From positions 560,053 to 624,052 of the forward strand of contig BFEA01000277.1 of assembly GCA_003427395.1 (NCBI GenBank): DNA of 64,000 nt, read 5' to 3'. The translations under genes and the position numbers were made by a program. The first letter of the stretch is position 1. Each line of letters opens with the position of its first letter. Below the pieces are notes generated by a model. It was given only the letters and a program-made list of their open reading frames with translations, was not told the DNA's origin and did no database searches. Below are positions 24,131-36,391 of the stretch, piece after piece. Source of the DNA: Chara braunii (Eukaryota; Streptophyta; Charophyceae; Charales; Characeae).

Positions 24131-25730
24131 CTGGGACCGAAAAGTGGTCAAGCACACTTTGCCCGGTGGAGGGACCGCCTTTTACGCAAGCTCAAGGCTA
24201 GTAGTCTGATCGAGTCCTACGGATGCATGTGTGCGACCGCCTTCTATAATTATTATAAGCAAAGAAGGGTATGTACTTAGTTTATGTCTTTGCAGCAGGC
24301 GAGCCAGTGAAAATGTCGTCGGAGATAGAGGGAGTAGTCGCTAAGTACCCTGATCTATTCGAGGTGTCGAAAAGGGTTGTTAAGAAGCAGGTCGTCCATG
24401 CCAATGAAATTATCGCAGGATCTAGCATTCTGAAGGGTAGGATCTATCGGATGTCTCCGGCGGAGCTTGATGAGCTTCGCCGACAGCTCAAGGAACTCGT
24501 AGAGAAGGGCTGGATCCGGTCGAGTGTCTCCCCTTACGGATTGCCAGTCCTATTCGTACCGAGGAAGGGGGGAACTTTGAGGGTGTGCATTGACTATAGG
24601 GCCCTCAATGCCATCACAGTGGAGAACGCAGAGCCCCTACCGTGCATTGATGACTTGTTGGACCAAGTGCAAGGGTACTGATACTTTAGTAAGGTAGATC
24701 TGAAGTCCGGGTACAATCAGATTGCAATCTGCCCCAAGGATCAGCACAAAACCGCCTTTTTGACCAGGTATAGCCTGTACAAGTTTATGGTGATGCCTTT
24801 CGGCCTTTGCATGCAATGAACAGGATCTTTCATGATGACATAGACAAGTTTATACTTATCTTTAGTAGGATTGTCGAGCAGCACGTTGGTCATTTACACA
24901 AGTCCTAAGTCTCCTCCGGGTTCAAGATCAACGGTGAGAAGTGTGAGTTTGGACACACCCGTATCTTGTACTTGGGACATGAGATTCCGCACAGGGATTG
25001 AAGCCCGATGACGCGAAGGTGGCCAGCATTCGTGACTGGCCGCGTCCTTAGTCTGTGACTGAGATGAGGTCCTTCTTAGGGATGACCGTGCACTACCGCA
25101 ATTTTGTCAAGAACTATAGCATAGCGGTCGCCCCTTTGACCAACCCGACATGCCTTGACACCCCATGGGAGTGGACAGACAGGTGTGAGGCTCCTTTTAG
25201 ACATCTGAAGGATGTGTTGACACACCATGAGGTCTTGAAACTTCCTGATCCTAACAAACCTTTCGTGGTGACTACGGATGCCAGCCAATATAGCATTGGT
25301 GTCGAACTTGCGTAGCAGGAGGTGAAGAAGTTGAGGCCGGTAGAGTACATATCCAAAAAGATGCCCTCTCAAAAGTTGGCTAAGTCCACCTATGAGAATT
25401 AGCTCTATGCGATTTACAAAGCGCTTACCAATTGGAGCCACTGACTCCTAGGTCGCTTCTTCTACGTCAGGACTGATCATCAAACCCTGAGATAAATTAA
25501 GAGTCAACCGGTACTCTTCGGCGCTCTGAAGCGTTGGATCGAAGTCATTGAGCATTATGACTTCGAACCCCGGTACATCAAGGGGGAGTACAACAAGGTT
25601 GTTGATGCGCTGTCGCGTAGGCCAGACTTTCTCGGTGCGCTGGGCACTGAATTTAGGCTTGCGGACAATGTTACTCAGTCTTTGGTGGAAGCTTATCGCG
25701 AGGACCCGTTCATGTAAGAGATCATACACA
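24131..25730 (+). pseudogene. pol: P2 pol: RT-RNase H with deleted YLDD
   Basis: RT fingers are open at 24271-24681 ([35 protein letters not shown]). [11 protein letters not shown] keeps the motif A Asp. Around 24835-24860 about 20 bp are missing relative to P1, removing the VYLDD catalytic segment. RNase H is readable from 25055 (FLGMTVHYRNFVKNYS; TTDASQYSIGVELA) to 25730. The stops after WPRP and VELA/VVLA are shared with P1. Confidence 0.88.
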
Positions 25731-25731
25731 G

Positions 25732-26975
25732 GTGAAGGATAAAGCTACGTATGAAGAGTTTGAGTTGATCAATGGCCTGTTGTTCGTTGAGAAGGTCGGG
25801 AGTAAACGTCTTTGTGTGCGTAATCAGGAGTCTTTGCGTAGTTTATTTTTAGGTGAGTGTCATGATGCCACAAGAAATTTTGGATATAGGAAGACTGCAA
25901 CAAACTTGTTGCAGTAGTTCTGGTGGCCCACAATGATGAGCGATGTGAAGCTGTACGGGGAGACTTATCGGGTGTGTCAGATAGACAAGCCTCGTACACA
26001 GGCCCCTCTTGGGCTTTTTAAGCCCCTCCCAATTCAGGAAAGGCCCGGTGAGAGCATGTCTATGGATTTCATGGACACGCTGGTCACCAGCAAGAGTGGA
26101 ATGAGGTATATCTATGATATTGTGGATAGATTTAGCAAGTATGCTAGATTAGTAGCTATGCCGGAAACAGCAAAGACCGAGTACGTCATCAGACTATTTA
26201 AGGAAAATTGGGTTAGAGACTTTGGCCTGCCGTAGTCTATAATCAGTGACAGGGACTTCCGATTCACCAGTGATCTGTGGAAGGCCGCAGCTGCTGAACA
26301 AGGAACGAAGCTGCAGATGTAATCTAGAAACCATCCAGAGGCAAATAAACATGCAGAACAGATAAACCGCGCTGTTCAACACTTGCTCATGCACTACATT
26401 AAGCCTAATCAAGTGCACTAGGATGAAAAGCTTGCTCTCATCGCCAGTCTGTACAACAATGCATTTCACAGTGTCTTAATAACCTATTACTAACGTTCAA
26501 ACCAAGACTCCCTCTTGACTTCCTACTACCTGAGAACCAGCCCGCTGCTGCTCTGGGCACTTTGAAATTTGCCTATAGATATGAGAATCATATGCAGCAG
26601 GCGGTAGAACACATACACAAAGCCCAGGCGGAGATGATCGAACCTGAGAACAGGCACCGCCGCCCATCTATGTTCCAGGTAGGGGACAGGGTCTGGGTCA
26701 AGGCTTATGAACTGGGACAGGAGCACGGGATCTCCCGTAAGCTCATGCCACAGTACGTTGGGCCATGGGAGGTTTTGGATGTAGTTGGGAATGAACCAGA
26801 CGGACCCTCTTATGTCATTCGGATCCCTAGGCACCTTCGTACCTACCCTGTTTTTCACGCCTCTAAGCTTGCACCGTTCAAAGAAACTGCCCAGTTTCCC
26901 ACTCGTCGCTCAATGCTGCCCCCAACCATGGACGGAGAGGTCGACATCGACGACATCGTGGACCACAAGGAAATG
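25732..26975 (+). pseudogene. P2 integrase with GPY/F module
   Basis: The zinc-binding region is degraded: ECHDATRNFGY (second His lost) and YGETYRVCQIDKP (first Cys lost). The DDE core follows: MDFMDTL, IISDRDFRFTS and HPEANKHAEQINR carry the two Asp and the Glu. Stops interrupt it after LLQ, FGLP, LQM and QVH. The 26562-26975 part is open: VGDRVWVKAYEL, RKLMPQYVGPWEVLDVVG and FHASKLAPF are the GPY/F-type C-terminus. It ends at IDDIVDHKEM, where a chromodomain would begin; truncated LTR3 follows directly. Confidence 0.9.
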
Positions 26976-27751
26976 TTGGTTGGGAGCGCCCAGGCCCAGG
27001 CTGCCTCTTACAAATGTAACCGAGGCAGGTCCTGGGCACGATTCGCAACGTGGACCCAACACAGGCTGCAGGTAGTTGGACACAGGCAACCACCACAGGC
27101 CCAGGGCCTGATTTGTTTGACTTGGGGCTCAACCTCTCTTGGGCCTACCGAAAGCTTCAGAGAGGGGCCCAACACAGCCAGGCTGCTTGCAAGCAGGCAG
27201 GCCACTTCAATTTAGGAAAGTGTTTGCCCGCGCATTTGGCATTCGGGCACTGGCTGCATGCTGCGCTAACGCTGGCCAGCGCTCACTCGCTCACGAGGGA
27301 GCTGGAAGGAGCAAGCAGCCATAGCCGAGTTGTGCTGCTGTATGTTGGATGGGGCGCATGGTGGTTCTTTGGTGCATGTGGCATCTGTGAGTTGGGGATC
27401 GAGGTTGTGAGTGATACGAGAGACATACCTGGTGCTTGAGGCGAACGACATTGGCCAAGATCTGCTCGTACTTCGGGGAGCTGTCGACATCATCGGCGGC
27501 ATTGTAGAAAGGCTAGATAGGATCTGCCATCTGTAGTCTGGGCGTCGAGCGCCCGATAGCATATCGACATTGGTTCTTCGTTGATTATGATGAGACTATT
27601 CCAGCATTGTCAATTATGAGCTTTTGCTGTGCTCTTATTTTGTGGAACTCGTGATGCAAATTCCGCTACTGGTTCGAGGTCACGACTCTCTGGTCGCATG
27701 TGTATGATGCTGTTTGATTTCTGAAGTTCGCTATTGCTCATTTTCCTTGCA
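26976..27751 (+). mobile_element. LTR3 (lacks first 151 bp)
   Basis: It matches LTR1 from 2200 (TTGGTTGGGAGCGCC) to the CCTTGCA end. The joint with pol has lost the rest of pol, the polypurine tract and the LTR start. A PBS follows, so it is 3' LTR to P2 and 5' LTR to P3. Confidence 0.85.
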
Positions 27752-27754
27752 ATT

Positions 27755-27771
27755 TGGTATCGGAGTTGTGG
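27755..27771 (+). promoter_or_regulatory. Primer-binding site of P3
   Basis: TGGTATCGGAGTTGTGG occurs 3 bp after LTR3, as in P1 and P2. Confidence 0.75.
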
Positions 27772-28860
27772 TAAGTTGCGCTCATTTGGCGTTTGTCTTC
27801 TGCCTATGCGGTACATGCATGCAGTCTGCTGGGCGAGCGGCTGTAGGGAGTGTGTAGTGAGGAGGGCGAATGCAAGCAGGCGACCCAGGAGGAGAGGGGA
27901 TCGCCAGGAAGGCTATGTGGTGAATATTGGGTGTTCGCAATGTGATGAGAACTATCTTATGTGCGATTGATGCTGAGGTGGAACGGCGGTGTAATGCTGG
28001 TTGTGAGAACATCTGTGGTTGGGGGCAGCCATTTTGAGGTACGTTGCACCTAACCTTGTCTACCCTCTACGACACTTCTTACCGTGAGGATGTGTGTTCT
28101 ATCTTGAGAGTCTTCTCATGTGAGGAGTCGAGTGCGCTCAACCTTGAGAGTCGTCAGTGTTCGTGGGGAGCTTTTGGAAGTATAGATGGGTTCTGAGGGG
28201 CAGGCCAGCCCTATGGGAAAGACGAGTATCGGGTGTCTATAAATAAGTACCGGCGGGGACCTTCCATTGGTTGTGATCGTCGTCCTGTTTGCGACGTTAA
28301 ATAATTCCTCAGGACTCCGGGGGCCGTCCAGAAAAACGCCTCCTGATCAGCCAATCGGTCGGTGTAAGGTTCGCTGCACGCGAGGATAAATATTGTGCAG
28401 CGCTGGCCAGCTCAACAGGCTCGGGGCACAGGGGTGGGCCATGTGCACACCTTTGGACACACACGCTGCTCCGTATTGCTCAGGGACGCTGACGACGAGA
28501 GACATTCAGAAAGAACTGAGGGAGGGGTAGATTCCAAGTGACAAGTTTGGGAAAGATTCCACTCTGCAGACAACCAATCAAGCGATTCTGTTTTTATTTC
28601 GATTAGTTAGATGTACAACCATTAACGTCTGACAGACAACATAGTTAGAACTGTTTCCTGTTCATTGTGCTTTCTGTTTGTGAACTAGTCAAAGTCAACA
28701 TAGTTTCGTTTGTAGGAGTCTAAACTTACTTGTTGGACCCAAATGTACATAGTATGACTTAGCCACCGATTTATTATATTAGTTATTTTAAATCGGTCTA
28801 TGCATTTTGCGGCAGTAGGCATCGAGTGTGACCTAGTGTTGACCGTGTATAGTTCTGTAG
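27772..28860 (+). other. P3 untranslated leader
   Basis: Aligns with the P1 and P2 leaders, with internal deletions near 28008 and 28180. TATAAATA is intact at 28238-28245. No conserved coding frame. Confidence 0.6.
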
Positions 28861-29592
28861 CTTATGAGCGACAGGGAGACCACTAGAGAGGACGGCAGGA
28901 TCTTGTGATCAGCTAGACGCCCGATAGCCCACATGGCATTAGGACCCGAGGGTGATAGGTTATTGTTCCGCCAGCTTAGGAAGAGACAGCAGCAGCAGCG
29001 GAGAGCTACGGCCGCAGAGGCCAGCAGGGCGTTTGCAAGCAAAGTCGCTGCTTCAGCAGCCATGGCAACTGCTGCGCAACAGAGTTCCCAGGCCAGCAAT
29101 TCAAGGATCGTAGGGTCAACGATTGCGCAAACCCTGAGTCGGTGCACTGGCGTTATGGCAAGCCAGCCAATAGTGTTAACCCCTGAAGAGGTCGCCATAC
29201 AGCAGGCAGCACTGAAAGAGGCACAACTACAAAAGGCTCTAGGAGAGACAAAGGCAGAGAAAGAGAACATGCTTAGAAGAAGAGCAAGGATGCAGCGGAG
29301 ACAAGCGGGCGTTAGTGAGTTAAGAGGGAATGGACCCGACGCAGATGGATGCAGATGTGAGGACAATGCGGATAGTCCTGCTAGGTGTAGTGGAAATGCA
29401 GGACCACCAGACAGCTCTTGTACATGACATCCAACAGAGCCTGGCCGTATTGATCGGGCGAGCTCAGGCAGTACCATCACCATCAGGGCCTGGTACCTGG
29501 CCTGTGGTACAACCTCCTCCTTTTGTCCCACCGATGACTGGGGTATACCCATACTTAGCTCCAGCGTCGGTACAGTCCGCCTCCCTAAGTCA
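28861..29592 (+). pseudogene. gag: P3 partial gag, cut by W2
   Basis: The expected ATG (MSDRETTRED) is near 28865, followed by a TGA within 16 codons. The frame is open from 28933 with the Gln-rich and coiled-coil segments (EVAIQQAALKEAQLQKAL). Gag stops at SASLSQ, where W-family sequence begins near 29593. The rest of P3 is missing. Confidence 0.8.
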
Positions 29593-29599
29593 GCCAAGG

Positions 29600-32500
29600 G
29601 CGTTTGCTCGCTCGCTGTAATATATGTACACGCGATAAAAACGCCTATTGAACTCGGACGTCGTTCGTCACTTAGGACGCGAATCTCCTAAGGATGAAGC
29701 GTGTGCCGATCGACTGGGGTCGTCTCAATCAAGCGTGAAACGCACAACTCAACCTTGGCCCCATACATACAATACTCACAAAAACATGCATATATATATC
29801 GTCAAATAGAACTGCCCGGTAAACCGTAGGCAGAGAGGGAGAAGAGGACAACAAACGAGGGGCTGTGACAAACTGTTTCGTCGGAGTTTCACCGACTCAT
29901 ATAGAACTTATCAAGGCAAAGACACACATCCCCTTAATAAAACAATACACACATATACATAAAAAAATCATCCTTTCAATCAATAATCACAACTGTGAAA
30001 ACTCGACACAATATTTAATATAGTTGAAATGGTATAATGAAAAGATCATGCTAACGTAATTCCTCCTTGTCGTTGATGTAGTCTCAAAGCACATATTTCT
30101 GCTTGAAAACGTATAGTGTAAATTCCTTAAATCCTTTAAATTGGCGTCTATATATGTTTGTTTTTCAGGGTCGCGTTTCGGGTTACCCTGTAAGACGTAA
30201 CTTTACTTGTTTCCTGCAAAATTGTCTGAAGTTAACTTCAGACCGATAAAACGTATTTGTTTATTTTTTCTTTCTTATGTATTTACCCCTCAATGCCAAA
30301 GCATGATAGTGAAATCATCGGGGTAATCCGAATACTATCCATCCGACGGTCCTATCTACTTGTTTTTTAGATTACCTCGTGAAGCCATAAGTCATATGGC
30401 TTCCTGAACGGGATTAGTCTATGCGAGGTGTTTTCCTGGAATCTGAGTAAGATTTCCAGAAAACGATGTCTAACCCTGATAAATTTGTCGTCCTCCACGC
30501 ACCTGTGACTCCAACAAGTCCAATCGCGTATGCTTGTCGTCGTCGAATACCAGGATAGTTATTCACGCACATCGCATAATTCTAGCTATTCGAGTACCAT
30601 AGAGAGAGGCCATCCGTGAGGCTAGTCTCCACAATATGACTCAAAGAGGATGACTAAGTCCAAATAAGTGTCGGGTCTCTGTATCCCGGATCCGGATGAC
30701 GCCGAAACGTCTACCGGACGAGGTAATCTTAATACTCACAATGACTCGAGAGAGACATTGGAGGTTGCTCGCGCAGTGGAAATACAAGGCATAACCATGA
30801 AACTCCTCAGGAGTTCGAGTCGTATTGGCCTGGAAATCCGCGCGAGTGGCAGAAAAAAATCCCTCGCCGTTTCGAAGTAACCTGATGAAGCCAATCCACT
30901 GGGTAAGAGTGTCATCTCTAACCTGCAAAAGTTGCTCCACTCCTCTGATTACGTCATCCTCGTGTGTGTCGTGAACGATACGGTTTCTTCCCAAAGTAAG
31001 ATCTCTTTGTTCGTCGTCCATCTACTCATAAAAGAACCACAATTAAGTGTTGATCAACGAAAACAATCGACGTTCCTCGTGTTCGAACTTCGTCACAAAG
31101 AAAACAATCCATCTGAAGCGCCGCAATCTACCATTCGGAGTCCGACGATAATGATGAACATAGTTGAATGGTCCATGCAACTCACTGAGATGTAGCAGAA
31201 TAATTAAGAAGAAACATTTTCTCTTGGGAATATTCTCGACGTATAGCCTCGACCATTTGTTGTGTCGAACCATCAAATATGTGTCGTCGAAGTCTCGTCG
31301 AGGGGCGGAACCCGTATCGAATAATGTCCCATCCGTAGGCGGTACTAATCAGATAACATTTTGAAGGTCGTCTCAAGTTCCCTCGCCAGAGTCGTGGTCA
31401 ATCTCTTTCGGGAAACGCGACAGACGGATCATATATCAGTCGTCTTGACTGTATTAAGCCAAACCCGTTGTCTCCAGAGCTTGATATCCATTCGCTTGCT
31501 TCCTCGCGGGGGTGAAAAAAAGTTATTATCACCGTCTCGCATGTCACCTGTAAAATTCGAATAGACTTCGTTAAAAGGATTGCAACTCGGCCAAAAGTAT
31601 TTGGAGTTGCTTTTACTCCTTTTTACGATTAAATTATTTTACGTGTCAAGGAGTCAACGCAAGCAACATAGTCGGCTCCAATAGGTGGCTATGTCGAACC
31701 TTTCTATTCCTGAATTTTCGAAGTGGTTAGCCCGAATTCGCTCCATGAACTCGATCTCGTCAAATGGACCTATGCGGGCAATGTAATATAAAATAAGTCG
31801 CAAATACATCTATCTTATCTCATGATTGAAATGGACGTGCAACTCATTATCCTCATATCCAAATATTATGCGCAGGTTGTCCCAGCCTGGTCGTCGAATT
31901 CTAATGAAGCTTTATTCGAGAATCTGTTGATAGGTCGAGGTGATAAATAAGAAGGTTCGCGGTGGATTCCTTGTCGTGCCAAAATCCATCCGCAACTCCC
32001 GTCTTGGGGGAAACACGACAATCACATCGTAGACCATTCGACCGACCTGTTCTAAAATTACCCCTCGCCTCCCTGCCTGAACTATGTACCTTGCAGCAGC
32101 CTCCCTACTTGGAAAGTGCATGATGTTGGCGGTTTCAGTAGGCATCTGGAAAAGAGAAAGCACGAGTACTTTTATGAGAACATAACTCTTTTACCCTTAT
32201 CCCCTTTTTATGAGCCATGATTCTTATGTCATGATCCAACTACGAAAGAATAGTGCCTATTCGCACTTCTTCGGACACTAGTAGGTACATGAACTGAGCT
32301 TCTTTTGACACCGGTTCCCCATGCGTTAGTGGCACCTAAGGTGACCACTCAAAAGGGTATCGACTTCCAGTCCTTTGCCTGTGTAAAGGTACAAGGGAAA
32401 ACCTATTCCGATCCCATAATCGTTGTGCATCCCACCCTCTCGGAAGTGATCTGGAATACTCCTCCTCGCCTGGGCCGAAAGCTCAGATCCCAAAAGTCGG

Positions 32501-33700
32501 GCAGTCTTCATTGAATCGACGTAGTACTCCCCCGTAAACCGGTCCACTCCAGGTCGAGAACAGGGCCCACTCCTAAAGCAATGAACCCCCGCCCCGAATT
32601 TCCTCCTAGAACGAGAGAGCCCTCAGACTCAAAATCAGATCGCTACCCTGTACCTCAACACGACGGAAATAACTTAGACAAATTAGAAATGCAGAGGAGG
32701 AAAAAGATATGGTCGAGACTCGTTCGGACGGGAAGTAGGTTGAGAAGGTCACTCGGGATAGAAAGGGAACCTCAAGGATAACTACGTTCATTCATTCCCT
32801 TTCTTTTATATTTTGTTTCCTTTTTTGACCCCGGTACTTTCCCCATCCATAGCTTGACTGTTACTTTATCAGACAGGTGAAGACATCACAGAGAAAAGGT
32901 AGAAGAAAATATTCAAATTTTTCACCATTTCAATCAATAAAACTTGAATTTCCCTTCTCATTACTTTTCCCCTTTCACACGCCTGCATGCAAAGTAAAGT
33001 CAACATTCAACGAGTTCAACCACGGAAGTATCATCCAAATCAGACCCAGAGTCCCACACAAGCGTCCCCTGTCACACCTTCCTTCCTTTCAGTCTTTCCC
33101 TGAGCACCCAAAAGAAAAGAGAAGGATCATACAACGTGTGGGTGCACACAGGTGTGAGGGATCCATGCCAACCACTGACCTTGAGTGGCGAAAAGTCTGA
33201 CTGCGACCCTGTACAAGAATTTAAGTAACCGGCGCGCCTCGTCGAGGAAACCACTGCTTCGGGTATAAACTGCGCAGATTACTAGTCCCGGTCGACACCC
33301 GACCCACTAGTATTTCTTGCGGCAGTCCCAGACGCAAAGGCGGCAAGTCCCACGAGTCCCACTTGGATCAAGGCGGTCCGAAGTCTGTGCCAAATAATTC
33401 TAAGTAGTCAGCACTAGTACCAACTAATACCGAGTGGTTCGCGGCGATGCCCACTAGTGTCAAGTGGTCCCAGGCAAGCCCACGTCCTCCTTTCTCACTT
33501 CCAAATGATGTCGTTACAGCCTCTCCTGACTCTCACAAAAAAAATAAAGGACCACCTGACTCACTCACGTGTCCCACCAGTCCCACCTGGACAATGCACG
33601 ACGCCCCGCTTTTTCTGCTTATAAAAATCGCTTTCCCACCGGTTCTTACTCAAAGACGGTAATTACTGACGTCGTCGTTGGCGGCCAGCATTTCCCCTCC
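29600..33700. other. W2 left interior, no genes seen
   Basis: More than 4 kb without a recognisable protein or RNA gene. Short open frames occur on both strands, none conserved with W1 or W3. It is AT-rich around 29930-30260. Confidence 0.45.
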
Positions 33701-33714
33701 ACCTAGTTTATCCT

Positions 33715-34025
33715 AACGGCCATAAATTTCGGCAGCATAACGTTGCCAAAATTATTGCTGTTGGTGCCAAAAAAAATTGGTAGCACTTTCGCACAGGAAT
33801 GGGAAAAAAACTTGCCGCAGGTTTGTTCAACTTGGTGCCGCAGTCAACAGCCTAGCCGCCTGCCGCTTACCGCCGTAAAAATTCGGCAGCACCTCCCCAC
33901 GTAGGTGGAAAAACAGCTTGTCGTAGACCTGGTCTGCTGGTACAGCCGCCAACAACCTTGCCGCCGCTTACCCGCCATGGTAAAATTTTTGCAGCATCTC
34001 CCCACTAAAGTGGGAAAAATGGCTG
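33715..34025. repeat. AAATTTCGGCAGC motif array in W2
   Basis: Four imperfect copies (about 33725, 33772, 33880 and 33980) read close to AAAATTTCGGCAGCACCTCCCC and are followed by a GTGGGAAAAA block. They correspond to the array at 8090-8440 in W1. Confidence 0.65.
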
Positions 34026-35296
34026 GCCAAAATTAGTAAAATTTGGGCCCCTGGCCCAAATTTCATTGTGCCGCACTGCTGTAGTCCTGCAACATCCTTG
34101 GGTCAGTCCCGTGGGACCAGCACCAGCCACAGGGGAGGGGAGCAGAGTGCTCCCTGCCTTGGCTATGGCTGCCCAACTCCTCTCCTCGTGATCCTCTGCA
34201 GATCTCCAGCCTCCTCCCACGTTGCCTCAGGCAACACCTTCAGCAACCATCAGCACTCAAGTGTGCTCGTCACACACTGGCAGCACGAGTGCTTCGTGTG
34301 GCAGCTGGGGGACAGCTGCCAATTTTATAGTGGCTGAGGAGGGTTGGACGTCACTCCAGCCCCCAAGCAAAATCGTGGGCTCACAGTGAGCCCTTGATCT
34401 AGCCAAGATCCAAGGCTAACTGTGGCCACACCACAACCACAACCTTAGTGAGAGCAGTTCCTTCAACTACCTTTTTTTTCTTTTTTTTTTCTTCTTCCCA
34501 GCTATCTCGGAATTTCACGAGGTGGTTGGGTTTTTGCCATTTCCAAAAGTGATTTTCTTTTATTTTTCTAATAAGGGGTTGGAGAGATACAACCCCTTTC
34601 AGTTTAATGTACCTGGACCCTTTTTCCAGGGCAAATACATCGGGGAAAAGGTTGTACTTAGCCTTTTAATTCATGACCCTTCAAATTTCATGCTCCCTCT
34701 AAAAACGGAGCCTGACAGTTACCCGGTAGCACCACGTGAGGACAAGTGTCCTCACAAGAAAAAAGAAAAAACAAACAAAAAGAAAAGAAAATTAAAACTA
34801 ATCTAACTGCATGCGCTTGGCCATTCTCTCGGCCTGCAGTTGCATGCAACAACCCCCCGCCTTACTTTTCTTTGCCCTCCCCTGAAAACGGGGAGGGTAG
34901 TTGTCAGGTTGGGAGAGTAGGACCTCCCCCTCCAGCTCCCACGTTCTCCCTCTTTCTTCCTCTCATCCTCCCTAGCTCCCTCTTTCCTTCATGCGGTCGT
35001 TGTGGGCTGCGAGACAAAAATTCATGCCACAATGAGGTGGGAGTCATTGTGCTCCTACACAGTCTAAAAATACTTTTTCTTCAACAGTAGAGGCACTGTT
35101 GCCCCGTGTAGCCTTTGGAGTGGCGACTGTTGGTTCAGCAATGGCACCCACCTCCCTGACCAAAACGGAAAGGGGGTGGGGGGCACAACAATGTGAAGCA
35201 GTGTATATCTCCATGTTCACGCAGTAGATTCATTCGATTTTGCTCACCCTATCGTTGGGAGTAGCGTGGGGCTGCCGTTGAGGTTGGCGGCTTACT

Positions 35297-35298
<2 letters not shown>

Positions 35299-35362
<64 letters not shown>

Positions 35363-35387
35363 NNNNNNNNNNNNNNNNNNNNNNNNN

Positions 35388-35443
<56 letters not shown>

Positions 35444-35445
35444 CC
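35299..35445. repeat. (CT)n microsatellite with a 25-N gap
   Basis: CT repeats flank an N run at 35363-35387. The gap is probably a repeat-length uncertainty, so the true tract length is unknown. Confidence 0.97.
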
Positions 35446-35669
35446 CCCCCATCCCGACAGTCACGACCATTGCCAACGGTGTGCGAACTGTCGTGAAAAG
35501 TCTCCTGTAGAGAGAGACGACTAGAGACCTGAATGGCACCGCGAAAACGTTCGTTCGACCACCAGAGAACGACTCGCCCGTCCCTCGCAGACTGGGAACC
35601 ACCCAGAGCGTGTGCAGTGAGTCCCTCGTAACTCAAGTACAAGGTCCCAAAACCTTATACCCGAATATA

Positions 35670-35685
35670 GCCGCGATATCGCGGC
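35670..35685. repeat. 16-bp perfect palindrome
   Basis: GCCGCGATATCGCGGC within W2 pairs with itself over its full length. It could be a factor-binding site or a structural hairpin. Confidence 0.8.
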
Positions 35686-36059
35686 AAATACATTCGTTTT
35701 TTTTTGCTCTTCCTACCACTAAAGGTAGCAGCCCGTTCGTTGCGCTTTACTAACTTTACTAATAAGAAAAAAAAAAAAAAAAAAAAACGGTTGCCTGTTC
35801 GAAACGGGCACCGTTCAAGTGCACTAGGGATCTAAACACCCCAGGTACTCCAGGCTGCACCATGCGGCGCGCCACTTGTGACTGCGTTTTTTTTTTGTTT
35901 TTTTCGTTGGCTTAAGGCCAACAGTCGTGTCGTGGCTTTTCAGCCACCCCCCTCGAAGAGGCAAATTCGAGTTCGAATCCCCGTTGGGGATCGAAAAAAT
36001 TTGGACCATTTCTCGATTTATGCGTGTCATTCCTTTGCGCAGGGGCCATGCTTGTAGTC

Positions 36060-36115
36060 GCGCGGCCGTTTTCGGTCGTGAGATTTGTCGATCTCGCGAC
36101 CGAAAATGGTCGCGC
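36060..36115. repeat. 25-bp-arm hairpin in W2
   Basis: The left arm 36060-36084 and right arm 36091-36115 pair at about 22 of 25 positions around a 6-nt loop (core GGTCG...CGACC). W3 has a hairpin with different sequence at the matching place (41881-41937). Confidence 0.75.
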
Positions 36116-36147
36116 TTCATGCTTTCAAAATGGGATTCTCCAAAAAA

Positions 36148-36391
36148 GGAGCTAGCCCAAGCAGAGTCTCGTGCGGCTCGATCCCACCATCTGATGGGTG
36201 AAAGTCAACTGTGGTACCTACTGGGCTAACTCCTATCATGGGAGTTATTCCCGCCGCCCTTCTGCTTGAAGGGTTGTGGCCCAGTAGTCTGCCTGGTTCA
36301 AGCTGACGACCAACTCGGAAAAGGAGCTAGCTCGGGCAGGTCATCATCGGATTTGATCCCAGCGTCTGCTGGGTGAAATTGGGTTAGCTCC
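36148..36391 (-). other. Two tRNA-like modules in W2
   Basis: Module 1 (36148-36233) and module 2 (36323-36391) are each bounded by a long stem (GGAGCTAGCCCA with TGGGCTAACTCC). On the minus strand module 1 contains TAGCCCAGTAGG, an exact match to the Pol III A-box consensus TRGCNNARNNGG. About 31 nt later comes GGGATCGAGCC, close to the B-box GGTTCGANNCC. Module 2 has lost the A box. A related module is in W3 at 41963-42053. None folds as a complete normal tRNA by eye, so I call them tRNA-derived, not tRNA genes. Confidence 0.5.

Noticed and set aside
14890-25730. TAG/TAA at several glutamine positions of P pol, as if stop codons were reassigned to Gln
   Set aside because: Other stops are TGA or fall at Trp, Lys and Glu positions, frameshifts abound, and elements C and D have long frames under the standard code. 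Shared decay explains it better.
35940-36000. Plus-strand GAGTTCGAATCCCCG as the 3' half of a tRNA gene
   Set aside because: No A box or acceptor stem partner upstream on the plus strand; only a B-box-like string.
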